Shown here: positions 36,533 through 45,655 of the stretch, in pieces | Layout: every line of letters begins with the position of its first letter | Numbering within the stretch: position 1 is the first letter of the stretch | Source of the DNA: Falsigemmobacter intermedius | Lineage (GTDB): Bacteria > Pseudomonadota > Alphaproteobacteria > Rhodobacterales > Rhodobacteraceae | Length of the DNA: 64,000 bases | Assembly (NCBI RefSeq): GCF_004054105.1 | Contig: NZ_SBLC01000002.1 | Coordinates: 1 to 64,000 of the forward strand | Reading direction: 5' to 3' | The notes under the pieces: model-generated | What the model was told of the DNA's origin: nothing | Seen by the model: only the letters and a program-made list of their open reading frames with translations | Databases searched by the model: none | Translations under genes and position numbers: made by a program

Positions 36533-37501
36533 ATGGAATTTTCCAGCGCCCCGCTGATCTATGGCCTTGTTGCCCTTGCCGTCTTTGTCTTGGTTGAAGG
36601 GCTTTATCTGACGATCTTTGGCAAGTCGATCAGCCTGGACCGCAAGGTCAACCGCCGTCTCGCCCTTCTCGAGAAGGGCGGCTCGCGCGAGCAGGTGCTG
36701 GAACAGCTGCGCAAGGAGATGAACCAGCATCTCAAGGCGCGTGGCATTCCGCTTTATTCCATGCTGGCGGCCAAGGCGCAGAAGGCCAATATTGCCTTTT
36801 CGCCCGGCGCGCTGGTGCTGATCATGTTTGGCATGACGGCGGTTGCCTATGTTGGCCTGACGATCGGCACTGAGGCTGAGACGGCAGTGCGCATCGGTGT
36901 TGCCTTTCTGATCGGCTTTGGCGGCATTTATATCTGGGTGGCGCGTAAAGCCTCAAAACGGATCGCTTTATTTGAAGAACAGCTCCCGGATGCGGTTGAG
37001 CTGATGGTGCGCTCGCTGCGCGTGGGCCATCCCTTCAACTCTTCGGTTCAGATCGTTGCCAAAGAGATCCCCGACCCGCTTGGCACCGAATTTGGCCTGA
37101 TCGCCGATGAGGCAACCTATGGACGGGATGTCTCGGAAAGCCTGCGGGCCCTGGCTGAGCGGCTGGATCTTCAGGATCTGCGCTTTCTGGCCGTGGCGGT
37201 GTCGATCCAGCAGCAGTCGGGCGGCAACCTGGCCGAAGTGCTTGACGGGCTGTCGAAAGTGATCCGCTCGCGCTTCAAGCTTTTTCGCCGTGTGCGCGCG
37301 ATTACGGCTGAGGCGAAATGGTCGGGGATGTTCCTCTCGGGCTTTCCCATCGTGGCCATGGTGATGATTCAGATCGTCAAGCCCGACTATTACGACGATG
37401 TGAAAGACACGCCGATTTTCATTCCCGTAGCGATGGTGGTGGCGCTCTTTCTGGTCGTCAACGTGATCTATATGAAAATTATGGTCAATATTAAGGTCTG
37501 A
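36533..37501 (+). CDS. tadB: Tad pilus platform protein TadB
   Basis: An inner-membrane platform protein of the type II secretion F family, 322 aa. It has N-terminal helices near residues 8-30 and 95-145, and the F domain with FEEQLPDAVELMVRSLRVGHPF and SIQQQSGGNLAEVLDGLSKVIR. C-terminal helices follow (FLSGFPIVAMVMIQIV and FIPVAMVVALFLVVNVIYM). It starts 14 bp after cpaF and 4 bp before tadC. It works with TadC to couple the CpaF ATPase to pilin assembly. Confidence 0.94.
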   Translation: MEFSSAPLIYGLVALAVFVLVEGLYLTIFGKSISLDRKVNRRLALLEKGGSREQVLEQLRKEMNQHLKARGIPLYSMLAAKAQKANIAFSPGALVLIMFGMTAVAYVGLTIGTEAETAVRIGVAFLIGFGGIYIWVARKASKRIALFEEQLPDAVELMVRSLRVGHPFNSSVQIVAKEIPDPLGTEFGLIADEATYGRDVSESLRALAERLDLQDLRFLAVAVSIQQQSGGNLAEVLDGLSKVIRSRFKLFRRVRAITAEAKWSGMFLSGFPIVAMVMIQIVKPDYYDDVKDTPIFIPVAMVVALFLVVNVIYMKIMVNIKV

Positions 37502-37505
37502 CGCC

Positions 37506-38483
37506 ATGGATGCGCCCTCCTCACTGATGGCTGCGCTTCAGGGCGCATTCGGACCTGCGGGGCCGGTTCTGCTGGCGGGCCTTCTGGGTCTTGCGCTGAT
37601 TGCCATTGCCCTGCCCGGCATGCTGAAACGGCGCGAAGATCCGCTCGACAAACTGAAGCGCGAAAGCAGCACCCGCGCGCCGCGCACGGACCAGAGCAAG
37701 GCGCTGCGCACCTCAGATTACAGTGACAAGCTGCAGCGTTTCGCCCAGTTCCTCGAGCCTGCCAAGGCAGAGGAGATGTCGGCCGCGCGGCTGAAGATGA
37801 TGCAGGCGGGCTATCGTGGCCGCAATGCCGTGCGCAGCTATCACGCGGCGCAATTCGTGCTGGGTCTGTCGCTTCTTGTCATCGGGGTTCTGTGGGTTCT
37901 TCTGACCTCTGAGGGCGAGATGGACACCCAGGAGTTGCTGCTCAAGGGGATGCTGCCGGGGGTTCTGGGCTATTACGCCCCGGTTTATTGGGTGCAGCGC
38001 CGGATTCAGATGCGCCGCGAGGAGATGATCAACGGCTTTCCCGACAGTCTCGACATGATGCTTGTCTGCGTTGAGGCGGGGCAATCGCTCGATCAGTCGA
38101 TCATCCGCGTCGCCAAAGAGATCCGCGCCGGATATCCGGCCCTGGGCGAAGAATTTGAAATCGTGGCCCAGGAAATCAAGGCCGGCAAAGAGCGTGCGCA
38201 GGTGATGCGCGATCTGGGTGAGCGTTCGGGCGTCCCCGATATCGCCTCTTTCGTCACCACCATGGTGCAATCGGCGACCTTCGGGACATCCATCGCTGAG
38301 GCACTGCGGATCTATGCCGCCGAGATGCGCGACAAGCGCGTCATGCGTGCCGAAGAAAAGGCCAACGTTCTGCCGACCAAGCTCACCCTTGGCACCATGC
38401 TCTTTACCGTGCCGCCTTTGATGATCATTCTGATCGGGCCGTCGATCTATGGCATTGTGACCACGCTTGGCTCTCTCAGGTGA
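37506..38483 (+). CDS. tadC: Tad pilus platform protein TadC
   Basis: The second type II secretion F family protein of the cluster, 325 aa. It has an N-terminal helix (PVLLAGLLGLALIAIALPGML), a middle pair of helices (FVLGLSLLVIGVLWVLL and GVLGYYAPVYWV), and the F domain with NGFPDSLDMMLVCVEAGQSLDQSI and VTTMVQSATFGTSIAEALRIYA. The last helix is LTLGTMLFTVPPLMIILIGP. It is tightly packed between tadB and the first TPR lipoprotein gene. Confidence 0.94.
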   Translation: MDAPSSLMAALQGAFGPAGPVLLAGLLGLALIAIALPGMLKRREDPLDKLKRESSTRAPRTDQSKALRTSDYSDKLQRFAQFLEPAKAEEMSAARLKMMQAGYRGRNAVRSYHAAQFVLGLSLLVIGVLWVLLTSEGEMDTQELLLKGMLPGVLGYYAPVYWVQRRIQMRREEMINGFPDSLDMMLVCVEAGQSLDQSIIRVAKEIRAGYPALGEEFEIVAQEIKAGKERAQVMRDLGERSGVPDIASFVTTMVQSATFGTSIAEALRIYAAEMRDKRVMRAEEKANVLPTKLTLGTMLFTVPPLMIILIGPSIYGIVTTLGSLR

Positions 38484-38487
38484 TTTC

Positions 38488-39042
38488 TTGATCCGTAAGA
38501 CCTTTCTGCCGCTCCTCGCCCTCAGCCTTGCTCTTTCGGGATGCGGGCTGATCGGGAGCAGCCCCACAGACAGCGCGCCGGGCCTTGATACCAAAGGCCG
38601 GGCCGTCGACGGTCTGACGGTCGGGCACCGCCTTCAGGAAGCCGGTGAGCATGAACTGGCGCTGCGGGCATATTACCGCGCAGCCGCCCGGCAAGGGGCA
38701 ACGGCGGATGTGCTTTCGGCCATCGGCTCGGCCAATCTTTCGCTCGGACGGCTGGGCCAGGCGGAGCAGATCCTGCGCCGCGCCCTGGAGCAGGAACCGG
38801 ATTTTGTCCCGGCCCTCAACAACCTCGGCGTCGTTTTGATGGAGAAGGGTGAAACCGGAGAGGCTGCCCGCAATTTCCAGAAAGCCTTTGCCCTCGACAG
38901 TGGCAAAACGGACGCCATCCGCGAAAACCTGCGCTTGGCCCTCGCCCGATCGGACTCAGGCAGCTATTCTGCCGGCGAAGAGGCAGAGGGCTTCGCGCTG
39001 CTGCGGCAGGGACAGGGGAATTATCTCCTCGTCACCCGATAA
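38488..39042 (+). CDS. TPR lipoprotein of the Tad cluster (TadD-like)
   Basis: A 184-aa lipoprotein with tetratricopeptide repeats (HRLQEAGEHELALRAYYRAA, ANLSLGRLGQAEQILRRALE, NNLGVVLMEKGETGEAARNF). I use the TTG start at 38488, which has AGGTGA about 6 nt upstream. It places a lipobox (LSGC, Cys19) after a short signal sequence. An in-frame TTG at 38467 lies inside tadC and has no such site. TadD-type TPR lipoproteins help assemble the secretin. Confidence 0.85.
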   Translation: MIRKTFLPLLALSLALSGCGLIGSSPTDSAPGLDTKGRAVDGLTVGHRLQEAGEHELALRAYYRAAARQGATADVLSAIGSANLSLGRLGQAEQILRRALEQEPDFVPALNNLGVVLMEKGETGEAARNFQKAFALDSGKTDAIRENLRLALARSDSGSYSAGEEAEGFALLRQGQGNYLLVTR

Positions 39043-39084
39043 AACCGATGCGCGCAGCCCGGTGAGCAGGATAAGGGACGCAAA

Positions 39085-39939
39085 ATGCGCCAGTCGTCAG
39101 TGGTGATCGCGCTCTGCGTGGCAGGGCTCGCGCTTTCAGGATGTGGCCGGGGCGGCAATGATGTGGACCGCGCGCTCAAAGATATGACGGCGGTGGATGA
39201 GAACAATCTCTCCGATGTCATGCTGAGCGTCGCGGATCCGAAAGAGGCGGTCAGCTATTTCACCCGCGCCCTTGCTGAAAACCCCGGTCGCGTCGACATC
39301 CGCCGCAATCTGGCAAAGGCGCATCTGCGTGCAGGTCAGGCGGATCAGGCGGCGAAACTCTTTGAAGCGCTGGCCAATTCCCCCGATGGCCAAGCCGATG
39401 ACCGGGTGAGCCTGGCTGAAGCCCATATCCGCGCCAATGACTGGAAGCGCGCGGAAGCGGTGCTCAACACCATCCCCCCCACCCATGAAACTTTCCAGCG
39501 CTACCGCCTGGAGGCCATGGTCGCGGATGCCAATAAAAACTGGAAGAAAGCCGACAGTTTCTATGAGATTGCCTCCGGCCTGACGGATCGCCCGGCGGGG
39601 GTTCTGAACAACTGGGGTTACTCAAAATTGACGCGTGGCGATTACAAGGGGGCGGAAAAGCTCTTTGTGGATGCGCTGCGCTATGACCCGAAGCTCTTTA
39701 CCGCGAAAAACAACCTCGTCATGGCGCGCGGCGCACAGCGCAAATATGACCTGCCGGTGGTTGAGATGACCCAGACCGAGCGGGCGGAGCTGCTGCACAC
39801 CATGGCGCTGACGGCGATTAAAGCGGGCGATGTGCGCACCGGGCGCGGGCTTTTGCAGGAAGCGGTTGAGACCCATCCTCAGCATTTCGACGCCGCCGCC
39901 CGCGCTCTGCGCGCCCTCGAAGGAAACGTCAAACAATGA
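39085..39939 (+). CDS. second TPR lipoprotein of the Tad cluster
   Basis: A 284-aa lipoprotein (lipobox LSGC, Cys20) with several TPR-like helical pairs: EAVSYFTRALAENPGRVDIR, RAGQADQAAKLFEALA, RGDYKGAEKLFVDALRYDPK. It resembles TadD more in length than the previous protein does. Two consecutive TPR lipoproteins are common in Rhodobacteraceae Tad loci. Its stop overlaps the cpaA start (ATGA at 39936-39939). Confidence 0.88.
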   Translation: MRQSSVVIALCVAGLALSGCGRGGNDVDRALKDMTAVDENNLSDVMLSVADPKEAVSYFTRALAENPGRVDIRRNLAKAHLRAGQADQAAKLFEALANSPDGQADDRVSLAEAHIRANDWKRAEAVLNTIPPTHETFQRYRLEAMVADANKNWKKADSFYEIASGLTDRPAGVLNNWGYSKLTRGDYKGAEKLFVDALRYDPKLFTAKNNLVMARGAQRKYDLPVVEMTQTERAELLHTMALTAIKAGDVRTGRGLLQEAVETHPQHFDAAARALRALEGNVKQ

Positions 39940-40430
39940 CCTTCGACACCACCGCCGCTCAGGCCCTGTGGTTTTTGCCCTTCGTCACCCCGGTCGCGCT
40001 TTATGTCGCCTGGAGCGACATGGCCGCGATGCGTATTCCGAACAAAGCGGTGCTGGCCCTTCTGGTGGTCTATGCCGTCGTCGGGCTGATCGCCCTGCCC
40101 TTCGTCGATTACGCATGGCGCTGGACGCATTTCGCAGTGGTGCTGGTCGCAGGCTTTGTGCTGACCATGATCGGGGCCATGGGCGGGGGGGATGCGAAAT
40201 TCGGGGCTGCCATGGCGCCTTTTCTGGCGCTCGGGGATCTGCAGATCTTTCTGCTGATCTTTTCGGCCTCGCTGCTCGCGGCCTTTGCCGCGCATCGGCT
40301 GGCGCGTGCGATCCCGGCGCTGCGCGGCCTCGCACCCCACTGGGAGTCCTGGAGCAATCCGAAATTCCCCATGGGGCTCGCGCTCTCAGCCTCGCTTCTG
40401 ATCTATCTGGCGCTTGCCGCTGCCCGATAA
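39936..40430 (+). CDS. cpaA: prepilin peptidase CpaA/TadV
   Basis: An A24-family membrane aspartic protease of 164 aa that removes the leader from Flp prepilin. The two catalytic aspartates are visible: D28 in AWSDMAAMRIPN, and D86 in the GxGD motif (MGGGDAKFG). About five membrane helices are evident. No Flp pilin or TadE/F pseudopilin gene is present nearby, so its substrates are encoded outside this window. Confidence 0.92.
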   Translation: MTFDTTAAQALWFLPFVTPVALYVAWSDMAAMRIPNKAVLALLVVYAVVGLIALPFVDYAWRWTHFAVVLVAGFVLTMIGAMGGGDAKFGAAMAPFLALGDLQIFLLIFSASLLAAFAAHRLARAIPALRGLAPHWESWSNPKFPMGLALSASLLIYLALAAAR

Positions 40431-40438
40431 GCGGCAAA

Positions 40439-40466
40439 AAATAAGGGCCCTTCGGGGCCCTTATTT
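40439..40466. terminator. terminator with UUCG loop, Tad operon end
   Basis: A perfect 12-bp stem (AAATAAGGGCCC at 40439-40450, GGGCCCTTATTT at 40455-40466) is closed by the stable TTCG tetraloop. It lies between convergent genes and has A and T flanks on both sides, so it can stop transcription from either direction. Confidence 0.92.
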
Positions 40467-41468
40467 CGTCTCTTTACGGGTGATCATCGCCTGAAGTTCT
40501 GAGAGCGACAGCGCCGTTTCGCCGCGGTGGATCATCGCATGGCAGTTCGGGCAGACCGGCACCAGATCGCGCGGCGGCTCCACCCCGCTCTGATGGTGGA
40601 AATGCATGAAACCTTCGCCGCGCGGCCCATAGGTTTTGCCAAAATCGATGCCACAGCCCTGACAGACCAGCCGCCCCTCGGCCGCCGCCCGCCAGGCTTT
40701 TTCCGAGGCTGCACGCGCCACCGGATCGCGCTCGCGCATATTGCGGGTGATCTGGCGCTCTGCCCCTTCCAGGGCTGCGGGCAGCTGATCCACGCTTTCG
40801 GGGCTTTCGGCCAGATCAGCCGCGCCCTGATCGGGGCCGGGGACGGTAAAGCCTGCGCGGCGCAGACGGTCGCGGGCAAAGGCCGCGCTGAAGCCGCCGC
40901 CATGGCTGGCCTCAACCGCCACGCCCCAGACCGCCTTTACGGGGATCAGTTCCGGCGCTTCCGGGTGGCGGACAAACCAGTGCCGCTCCCCCTGAAAGCC
41001 CTCGGGCACGCCCTCTTTCAGGATGCGGTCCATAGCCTCGCGCAGCTTTGCAGCGTCAGGCTCGGGCGGGCGCGGCTTCAGACCGTCTTCGCCATCGGGC
41101 GCAAGCCAGAAGACCAGATCCTCTTCGCGCTCAGCCTCCAGCCGGATGCGGCGGCGGCTGCATTGGGCCGAGAGCGCGCTGAGGATCAGATCAAAGCCCT
41201 CCTCGCCATGGCCAATGCGCATCCAGCCCGCCTCGATCAGTTCTTCCGGCAGGGTCGGTGCGGCGCTTTCTTCTTCCGCCTCAGCCTCAACATCGCCGCC
41301 GCGTGCCAGAAGCATCGACCAGCCCAGAGGCTCAATCAGCAGGCCATTGGCATCGGCGAGGCAGGCAAATTCCACCGCCCCCGCCAGATGCGCATTATAG
41401 CCCCGCACATCGCGGCGCCCGAATGCCCGGTGCTCTCGAATGCCCCGGGCAAGGTCGATCATATTCAC
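40461..41468 (-). CDS. HNH endonuclease domain protein
   Basis: A 335-aa protein with a C-terminal HNH nuclease domain. Zinc ligands and active-site elements are C269-x2-C272 (CQGCG), HFHH (289-292), then DLVPVCPNCHAMIH (C306, C309, H310, H314). The first 250 residues form an unrecognised alpha/beta region with no clear motif. This layout resembles McrA-like or predicted restriction endonucleases, but no methylase or second subunit is adjacent. Its start overlaps the pepF stop (ATGA), so it is cotranscribed downstream of pepF. Confidence 0.82.
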   Translation of the reverse strand: MNMIDLARGIREHRAFGRRDVRGYNAHLAGAVEFACLADANGLLIEPLGWSMLLARGGDVEAEAEEESAAPTLPEELIEAGWMRIGHGEEGFDLILSALSAQCSRRRIRLEAEREEDLVFWLAPDGEDGLKPRPPEPDAAKLREAMDRILKEGVPEGFQGERHWFVRHPEAPELIPVKAVWGVAVEASHGGGFSAAFARDRLRRAGFTVPGPDQGAADLAESPESVDQLPAALEGAERQITRNMRERDPVARAASEKAWRAAAEGRLVCQGCGIDFGKTYGPRGEGFMHFHHQSGVEPPRDLVPVCPNCHAMIHRGETALSLSELQAMITRKETK

Positions 41469-43300
41469 GCTTCCATCGCCTCCAGCTCGTCGATGAAGCC
41501 CGCAATCATGCTCAGGCCCTTATCCCAGAAAGCCGGGTCCGAGAGATCAAGGCCGAAGGGGGCGAGCAGTTCTTTGTGGTGCTTCGAGCCACCGGCTTTC
41601 AGCATCTCAAAGTACTTATCCTCAAAGCCCGGCAGACCGTCGGCATAGGCTGCATAAAGCGCATTCACCAGGCCATCGCCGAAGGCATAGGCATAGACGT
41701 AGAAGGGCGAATGCACGAAATGCGGTACATAGGACCAGAAGGTCTCATAGCCGTCCATAAAGACGAAAGCATCGCCAAGGCTTTCGGCCTGGACCGACAT
41801 CCAGAGCGCATTGATGCCATCGGGCGTCAGTTCGCCATCAGCACGGGCCGCGTGGAGTTTGCACTCAAAGTCATAAAAGGCGATCTGGCGGACCACCGTG
41901 TTGATCATATCCTCAACCTTGCCCGCGAGCAGGGTCTTGCGTTCCGCCGGGGTTTTGGCGGCATCAAGGAGCTTGCGGAAGGTCAGCATCTCGCCAAAGA
42001 CCGAGGCGGTCTCAGCCAGCGTCAGCGGGGTTGAAGACAGCATCTCGCCCTGCCCGGCCGCCAGCACCTGGTGGACGCCATGGCCCAGTTCATGGGCCAG
42101 CGTCATCACATCGCGCGGTTTGCCAAGGTAGTTCAGCATGACATAGGGGTGCACGGTGGTGACCGTCGGATGCGCAAAAGCGCCCGGCGCTTTCCCGGCT
42201 TTCACGCCTGCATCAATCCAGCCCTTCTTGAAGAAAGGCTCGGCGATTTCGGCCATGCGCGGATCAAACGCCGCATAGGCCTCCATCACCGTCTTTTCCG
42301 CCTCTTCCCAGGAGACTACTTTCGGGGTCTCGCTCGGCAGAGGCGCGTTGCGGTCCCAGACCTGCAGCTTATCAAGCCCCATCCATTTCGCCTTCAGGCG
42401 GTAATACCGGTGCGAGAGTTTGGGATAGGCCGCGACCACCGCATTGCGCAGCGCCTCAACCACTTCGGGCTCAACGTGGTTTGAGAGGTGGCGCGCATGC
42501 TGCGGCGTGGGCATTTTGCGCCAGCGGTCGTCGATTTCTTTCTCTTTCGCCAGCGTGTTGTGAATACGGGCGAAGAGTTTGATGTTTTTGTCGAACACCG
42601 CCGCCAGAGCCTTTGCCGCCGCTTCGCGTTTGCTGCGGTCGGGGTCGGTCAGAAGGTTCAGCGTGGCTTCAAGGTTCAGCTCATCTTCTTCAAACGGCAG
42701 TTTGAAGGTGAGGCCCACCATGGTCTCATCAAAAAGCTTGTTCCAGGCCGAAGCGCCCACGACCGAGGCGTCATGCAGAAACTTCTCCAGCTCATCCGAG
42801 AGCTGGTGCGGGCGCATGGCGCGCATGCGGTCAAAGACCGGCTTATAGCGGGCCAGATCGGCATTTTCCGCCAGACGGGCGGCCAGCGCCTCATCTTCCA
42901 GGCGGTTGAATTCCAGCGAGAAGAACACCAGCGGCGTGGTGGCATCGGTAATGCGCTCCTGCACGGCCGAGATGAACTGCGCGCGCTCCGAATCCATGGT
43001 GTTCTGATAGTAACGCAGCCCCGCAAAGGACATCAGACGGCCTGCGATGACATCAATCTCTTCATAGCGCTGCACGCAGGCCAGCAGGCCCGCCGCATCA
43101 AGCGTGTGAAGTTTGCCCTCATAGTCCGCAGCAAAGGCCGCAGCCTCTTCGTCGAGCCAGTCGAGATCGCGGATCAGTTCCGGCGCATCTTCCGAGGTGT
43201 AGAGATCGCTCAGGTCCCATTCAGGCAGATTGCCGAAGCCGCCGCCCCCCTTCGCTCCGGTCGTGGCATCAAAGACGGGGCGCGGGAAAGAACGGATCAT
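41465..43300 (-). CDS. pepF: oligoendopeptidase F family metallopeptidase
   Basis: A cytosolic M3-family zinc peptidase of 611 aa that cleaves short peptides. The zinc motif is HELGH (403-407) in TLAHELGHGVHQ, with the third ligand Glu in TLAETASVFGEML. The conserved C-terminal HSPFYVYAYAFGDGLV is present. GAGAGG lies about 7 nt before the start. An 11-bp perfect inverted repeat sits just upstream, in what is probably the leader or promoter. The HNH gene follows with an overlapping start. Confidence 0.95.
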   Translation of the reverse strand: MIRSFPRPVFDATTGAKGGGGFGNLPEWDLSDLYTSEDAPELIRDLDWLDEEAAAFAADYEGKLHTLDAAGLLACVQRYEEIDVIAGRLMSFAGLRYYQNTMDSERAQFISAVQERITDATTPLVFFSLEFNRLEDEALAARLAENADLARYKPVFDRMRAMRPHQLSDELEKFLHDASVVGASAWNKLFDETMVGLTFKLPFEEDELNLEATLNLLTDPDRSKREAAAKALAAVFDKNIKLFARIHNTLAKEKEIDDRWRKMPTPQHARHLSNHVEPEVVEALRNAVVAAYPKLSHRYYRLKAKWMGLDKLQVWDRNAPLPSETPKVVSWEEAEKTVMEAYAAFDPRMAEIAEPFFKKGWIDAGVKAGKAPGAFAHPTVTTVHPYVMLNYLGKPRDVMTLAHELGHGVHQVLAAGQGEMLSSTPLTLAETASVFGEMLTFRKLLDAAKTPAERKTLLAGKVEDMINTVVRQIAFYDFECKLHAARADGELTPDGINALWMSVQAESLGDAFVFMDGYETFWSYVPHFVHSPFYVYAYAFGDGLVNALYAAYADGLPGFEDKYFEMLKAGGSKHHKELLAPFGLDLSDPAFWDKGLSMIAGFIDELEAMEA

Positions 43301-43314
43301 GGAAGCCTCTCAAG

Positions 43315-43359
43315 CGTTGCACCCCGAATACATAAGAGGACCGCCCCCGGGGTGCAACG
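43315..43359 (-). promoter_or_regulatory. 11-bp inverted repeat upstream of pepF
   Basis: CGTTGCACCCC (43315-43325) and GGGGTGCAACG (43349-43359) form a perfect inverted repeat with a 23-nt centre, starting 15 bp before the pepF ATG. The centre holds CTTATGTATTC on the minus strand, which could be a -10 element. It may be a repressor operator or a leader hairpin. Confidence 0.5.
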
Positions 43360-43390
43360 GCGGGCTCTGCCGGTTCGCCGGAACGGCGGT

Positions 43391-43693
43391 TTACTGAACA
43401 ACGACCTCATCGGCGCGCAGATAGCCCAACACGACCCGCGCCCGCTCATCCAGCAGGTCGAGATCAAGGTGGGTATCCGAAAGCCGTTCGGTCAGGTTCT
43501 GCATCCGCGCCAGCTCTGCCTCAAGTTCGGCCTTGCGAACCTCAAGTTTTGCGATGTCGGCGGAAATCTGAACCCTGCGGAAGATCCCGTGATCCCCCTG
43601 CATCGCTGCGAAGGCGAAGTAACCCGAAATGGCCACAGCACACATTAACCAGAGTGCTGTGGCCACGGGTGGGCTGGAATGAGTGCCTGTCAT
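43391..43693 (-). CDS. FtsB/DivIC-like septum formation initiator
   Basis: A 100-aa single-pass membrane protein of the FtsB/DivIC family that bridges late divisome proteins. A membrane helix (ATALWLMCAVAISGYFAFAAM) is followed by a coiled coil (IAKLEVRKAELEAELARMQNLTERL) and a C-terminal region with LDLLDERARVVLGYL. The start at 43693 has GAGG about 6 nt upstream; a GTG 12 bp earlier is less likely. It stands alone, whereas in many alphaproteobacteria it precedes the pyruvate dehydrogenase genes. Confidence 0.85.
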   Translation of the reverse strand: MTGTHSSPPVATALWLMCAVAISGYFAFAAMQGDHGIFRRVQISADIAKLEVRKAELEAELARMQNLTERLSDTHLDLDLLDERARVVLGYLRADEVVVQ

Positions 43694-43847
43694 GGTCTGC
43701 CTCACAGGGGTCTTTTCGCCCCTTGTGCTGATGTTATGGCACAGGTGATTCGCAATGTGAATCCCCCTGATTCGCCGCTGGGTAGTTTTTTTCGCCTATT
43801 TGCAGAATCACACCCGTGGAGGATGCTTTTCTGCGGGAGGACTGTTC

Positions 43848-45464
43848 ATGTTTTACGCAGGAAGAAGCCGCCAGACCACTCACGAGGTGTTCAACCAGCC
43901 CGAAGCCTGCGCCCGTGACCTCTGGGCCACAGACGCGCCCCTGCGGCACTGGGTCAGCGTCATCGGCGCCGATGCCGCGCATCTGACTGATTTTGGGGCA
44001 AAAGCCGGATCCGCAGAGATGCGGGAGGCCGGGTTTGAGGCCAATCGCCACCCGCCTGAACTGCGGCTTTTTGATCGCGGCGGCCGCAGGCTCGATGAGG
44101 TGGCTTTTCATCCCGCTTATCACAGGCTGATGGATCTGGGCCTCTCCGCCGGCATCGCGGCCCTTCCCTGGGAGGGTGCGGCCATGGGCCACAGCACCCA
44201 TGCCGCCATGCTTTATATGCTGAGCCAGGTTGAACCGGGCGTCTGTTGTCCGATGACGATGACCTATGCCGCCCCGGCAGCGCTCTCGGCCACACCCGCG
44301 ATTGCCGCCGGTTGGGTGCCAAAGCTGACCACTCGCGGCTATGATCCCACCCCCGGCCCCGTCGCGCAGAAACGCGCCGCCACCATGGGCATGGCAATGA
44401 CCGAGAAACAGGGCGGATCGGATGTGCGCACCAATACCACCCGCGCACTGCGGGATGGCGATGACTGGCGCCTGACGGGGCATAAGTGGTTCTGCTCTGC
44501 CCCGATGTGCGACGGTTTTCTGACCTTGGCGCAGACCGATGGGGGGCTCAGCTGCTTTCTGGTCCCGCGCCACACCCCGGATGGGGCGCGCAATGCCCTG
44601 CAGATCCAGCGGTTGAAGGACAAACTCGGCAACCGCGCCAATGCAAGCTCCGAGATCGAATATCACAACGCCTGGGCCCAGATGGTCGGCGCGGAAGGCG
44701 CGGGCGTGAAGACCATCATTGAGATGGTGCAGCACACCCGGCTTGATACGGCTGTAGCCCCTGCGGGGCTGATGCAGGCCGCGCTGTCTGAGGCCTTCTG
44801 GTGGGTTGAGGGGCGATCGGCCTTTCAGCGCCGGCTGATTGACCAGCCGCTGATGCGCTCGGTCCTTGCCGATCTCTCGCTTGAGGCTGAGGGGGCGCTC
44901 GCACTCTCAATGCGGGTGGCGCGGGCCTTTGACACCCCCGCTGAGCGGGCTTTCGCGCGGATCGCTGTGGCGGTGGCGAAATTCTGGTCCAACAAACGCG
45001 CCCCTTGGCTGATTGTTGAGGCGATGGAATGCCTGGGCGGCATGGGCTACGTCGAAGAGACACCCCTGCCGCTTCTCTACCGCGAAGCGCCGCTGAACGG
45101 GATCTGGGAGGGTTCGGGCAATGTGATCTGCCTCGACATCCTGCGGGCGCTGGCACGGGAGCCCGACAGCGCCGGGGCCCTGCGGGCAGAGCTTCTCGCC
45201 GCAAAAGGCGCGGACCGCCGCTATGACGCCGCCCTTAAGGCGCATCTTGAGCGCTGGCCCGCCCTGCCCCCGGAGGCTGAGGCCCGCTGGTTTGCCGAGC
45301 GGCTGGCGGTTCTTCTTGCAGGCTCAATCCTGCTGCGCGAGGGGGACAGCGCCACCGCCGACGGCTGGATCGCCACCCGGATTGAGGGCACGCGCGGCCA
45401 TGTCCCGGGGGCTGTCAGCGGGCTTGACAGCGACGCAATCCTGCGCCGCAGACAAAGCGCGTAA
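43848..45464 (+). CDS. AidB-like acyl-CoA dehydrogenase
   Basis: A 538-aa flavoprotein of the acyl-CoA dehydrogenase superfamily, AidB branch. It opens with a typical AidB N-terminus (THEVFNQP). The FAD-binding segments MAMTEKQGGSDVRTNTT and WRLTGHKWFCSAPMCD and the C-terminal MECLGGMGYVEETPLPLLYREAPLNGIWEGSGNV are well preserved. AidB of E. coli is induced by alkylating agents and binds DNA; its enzymatic role is unclear. The start at 43848 has GGGAGGA upstream. The promoter region carries GATTCGC twice (around 43747 and 43769). No ada-like regulator is near. Confidence 0.9.
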   Translation: MFYAGRSRQTTHEVFNQPEACARDLWATDAPLRHWVSVIGADAAHLTDFGAKAGSAEMREAGFEANRHPPELRLFDRGGRRLDEVAFHPAYHRLMDLGLSAGIAALPWEGAAMGHSTHAAMLYMLSQVEPGVCCPMTMTYAAPAALSATPAIAAGWVPKLTTRGYDPTPGPVAQKRAATMGMAMTEKQGGSDVRTNTTRALRDGDDWRLTGHKWFCSAPMCDGFLTLAQTDGGLSCFLVPRHTPDGARNALQIQRLKDKLGNRANASSEIEYHNAWAQMVGAEGAGVKTIIEMVQHTRLDTAVAPAGLMQAALSEAFWWVEGRSAFQRRLIDQPLMRSVLADLSLEAEGALALSMRVARAFDTPAERAFARIAVAVAKFWSNKRAPWLIVEAMECLGGMGYVEETPLPLLYREAPLNGIWEGSGNVICLDILRALAREPDSAGALRAELLAAKGADRRYDAALKAHLERWPALPPEAEARWFAERLAVLLAGSILLREGDSATADGWIATRIEGTRGHVPGAVSGLDSDAILRRRQSA

Positions 45465-45516
45465 ACACGGCACGAAACCCGCATCCGTCCGGCCCCGCGC
45501 CGGGCGGAACGGGGAC

Positions 45517-45535
45517 ATCCTGCCGCAGGCAGGAT
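45517..45535. repeat. 8-bp hairpin upstream of metY
   Basis: ATCCTGCC (45517-45524) and GGCAGGAT (45528-45535) form a perfect hairpin between the AidB-like gene and metY. There is no T-tract. I checked this gap for SAM-II and SAH riboswitch landmarks and did not find them. Confidence 0.5.
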
Positions 45536-45655
45536 CGAAACATTCACCCGCGTGAACGGGCTGCAGGCGAAAGGCGTTCTTAGTTTCAGGCCCCGATTGC
45601 CCGTTTTTGCACGGACCGTTAGCCTCTCGCCATACAGTGGCGGAGGAAACAGCCC

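Noticed and set aside
45465-45655. SAM-II or SAH riboswitch upstream of metY
   Set aside because: Only a plain 8-bp hairpin is visible. The conserved core sequences are absent.
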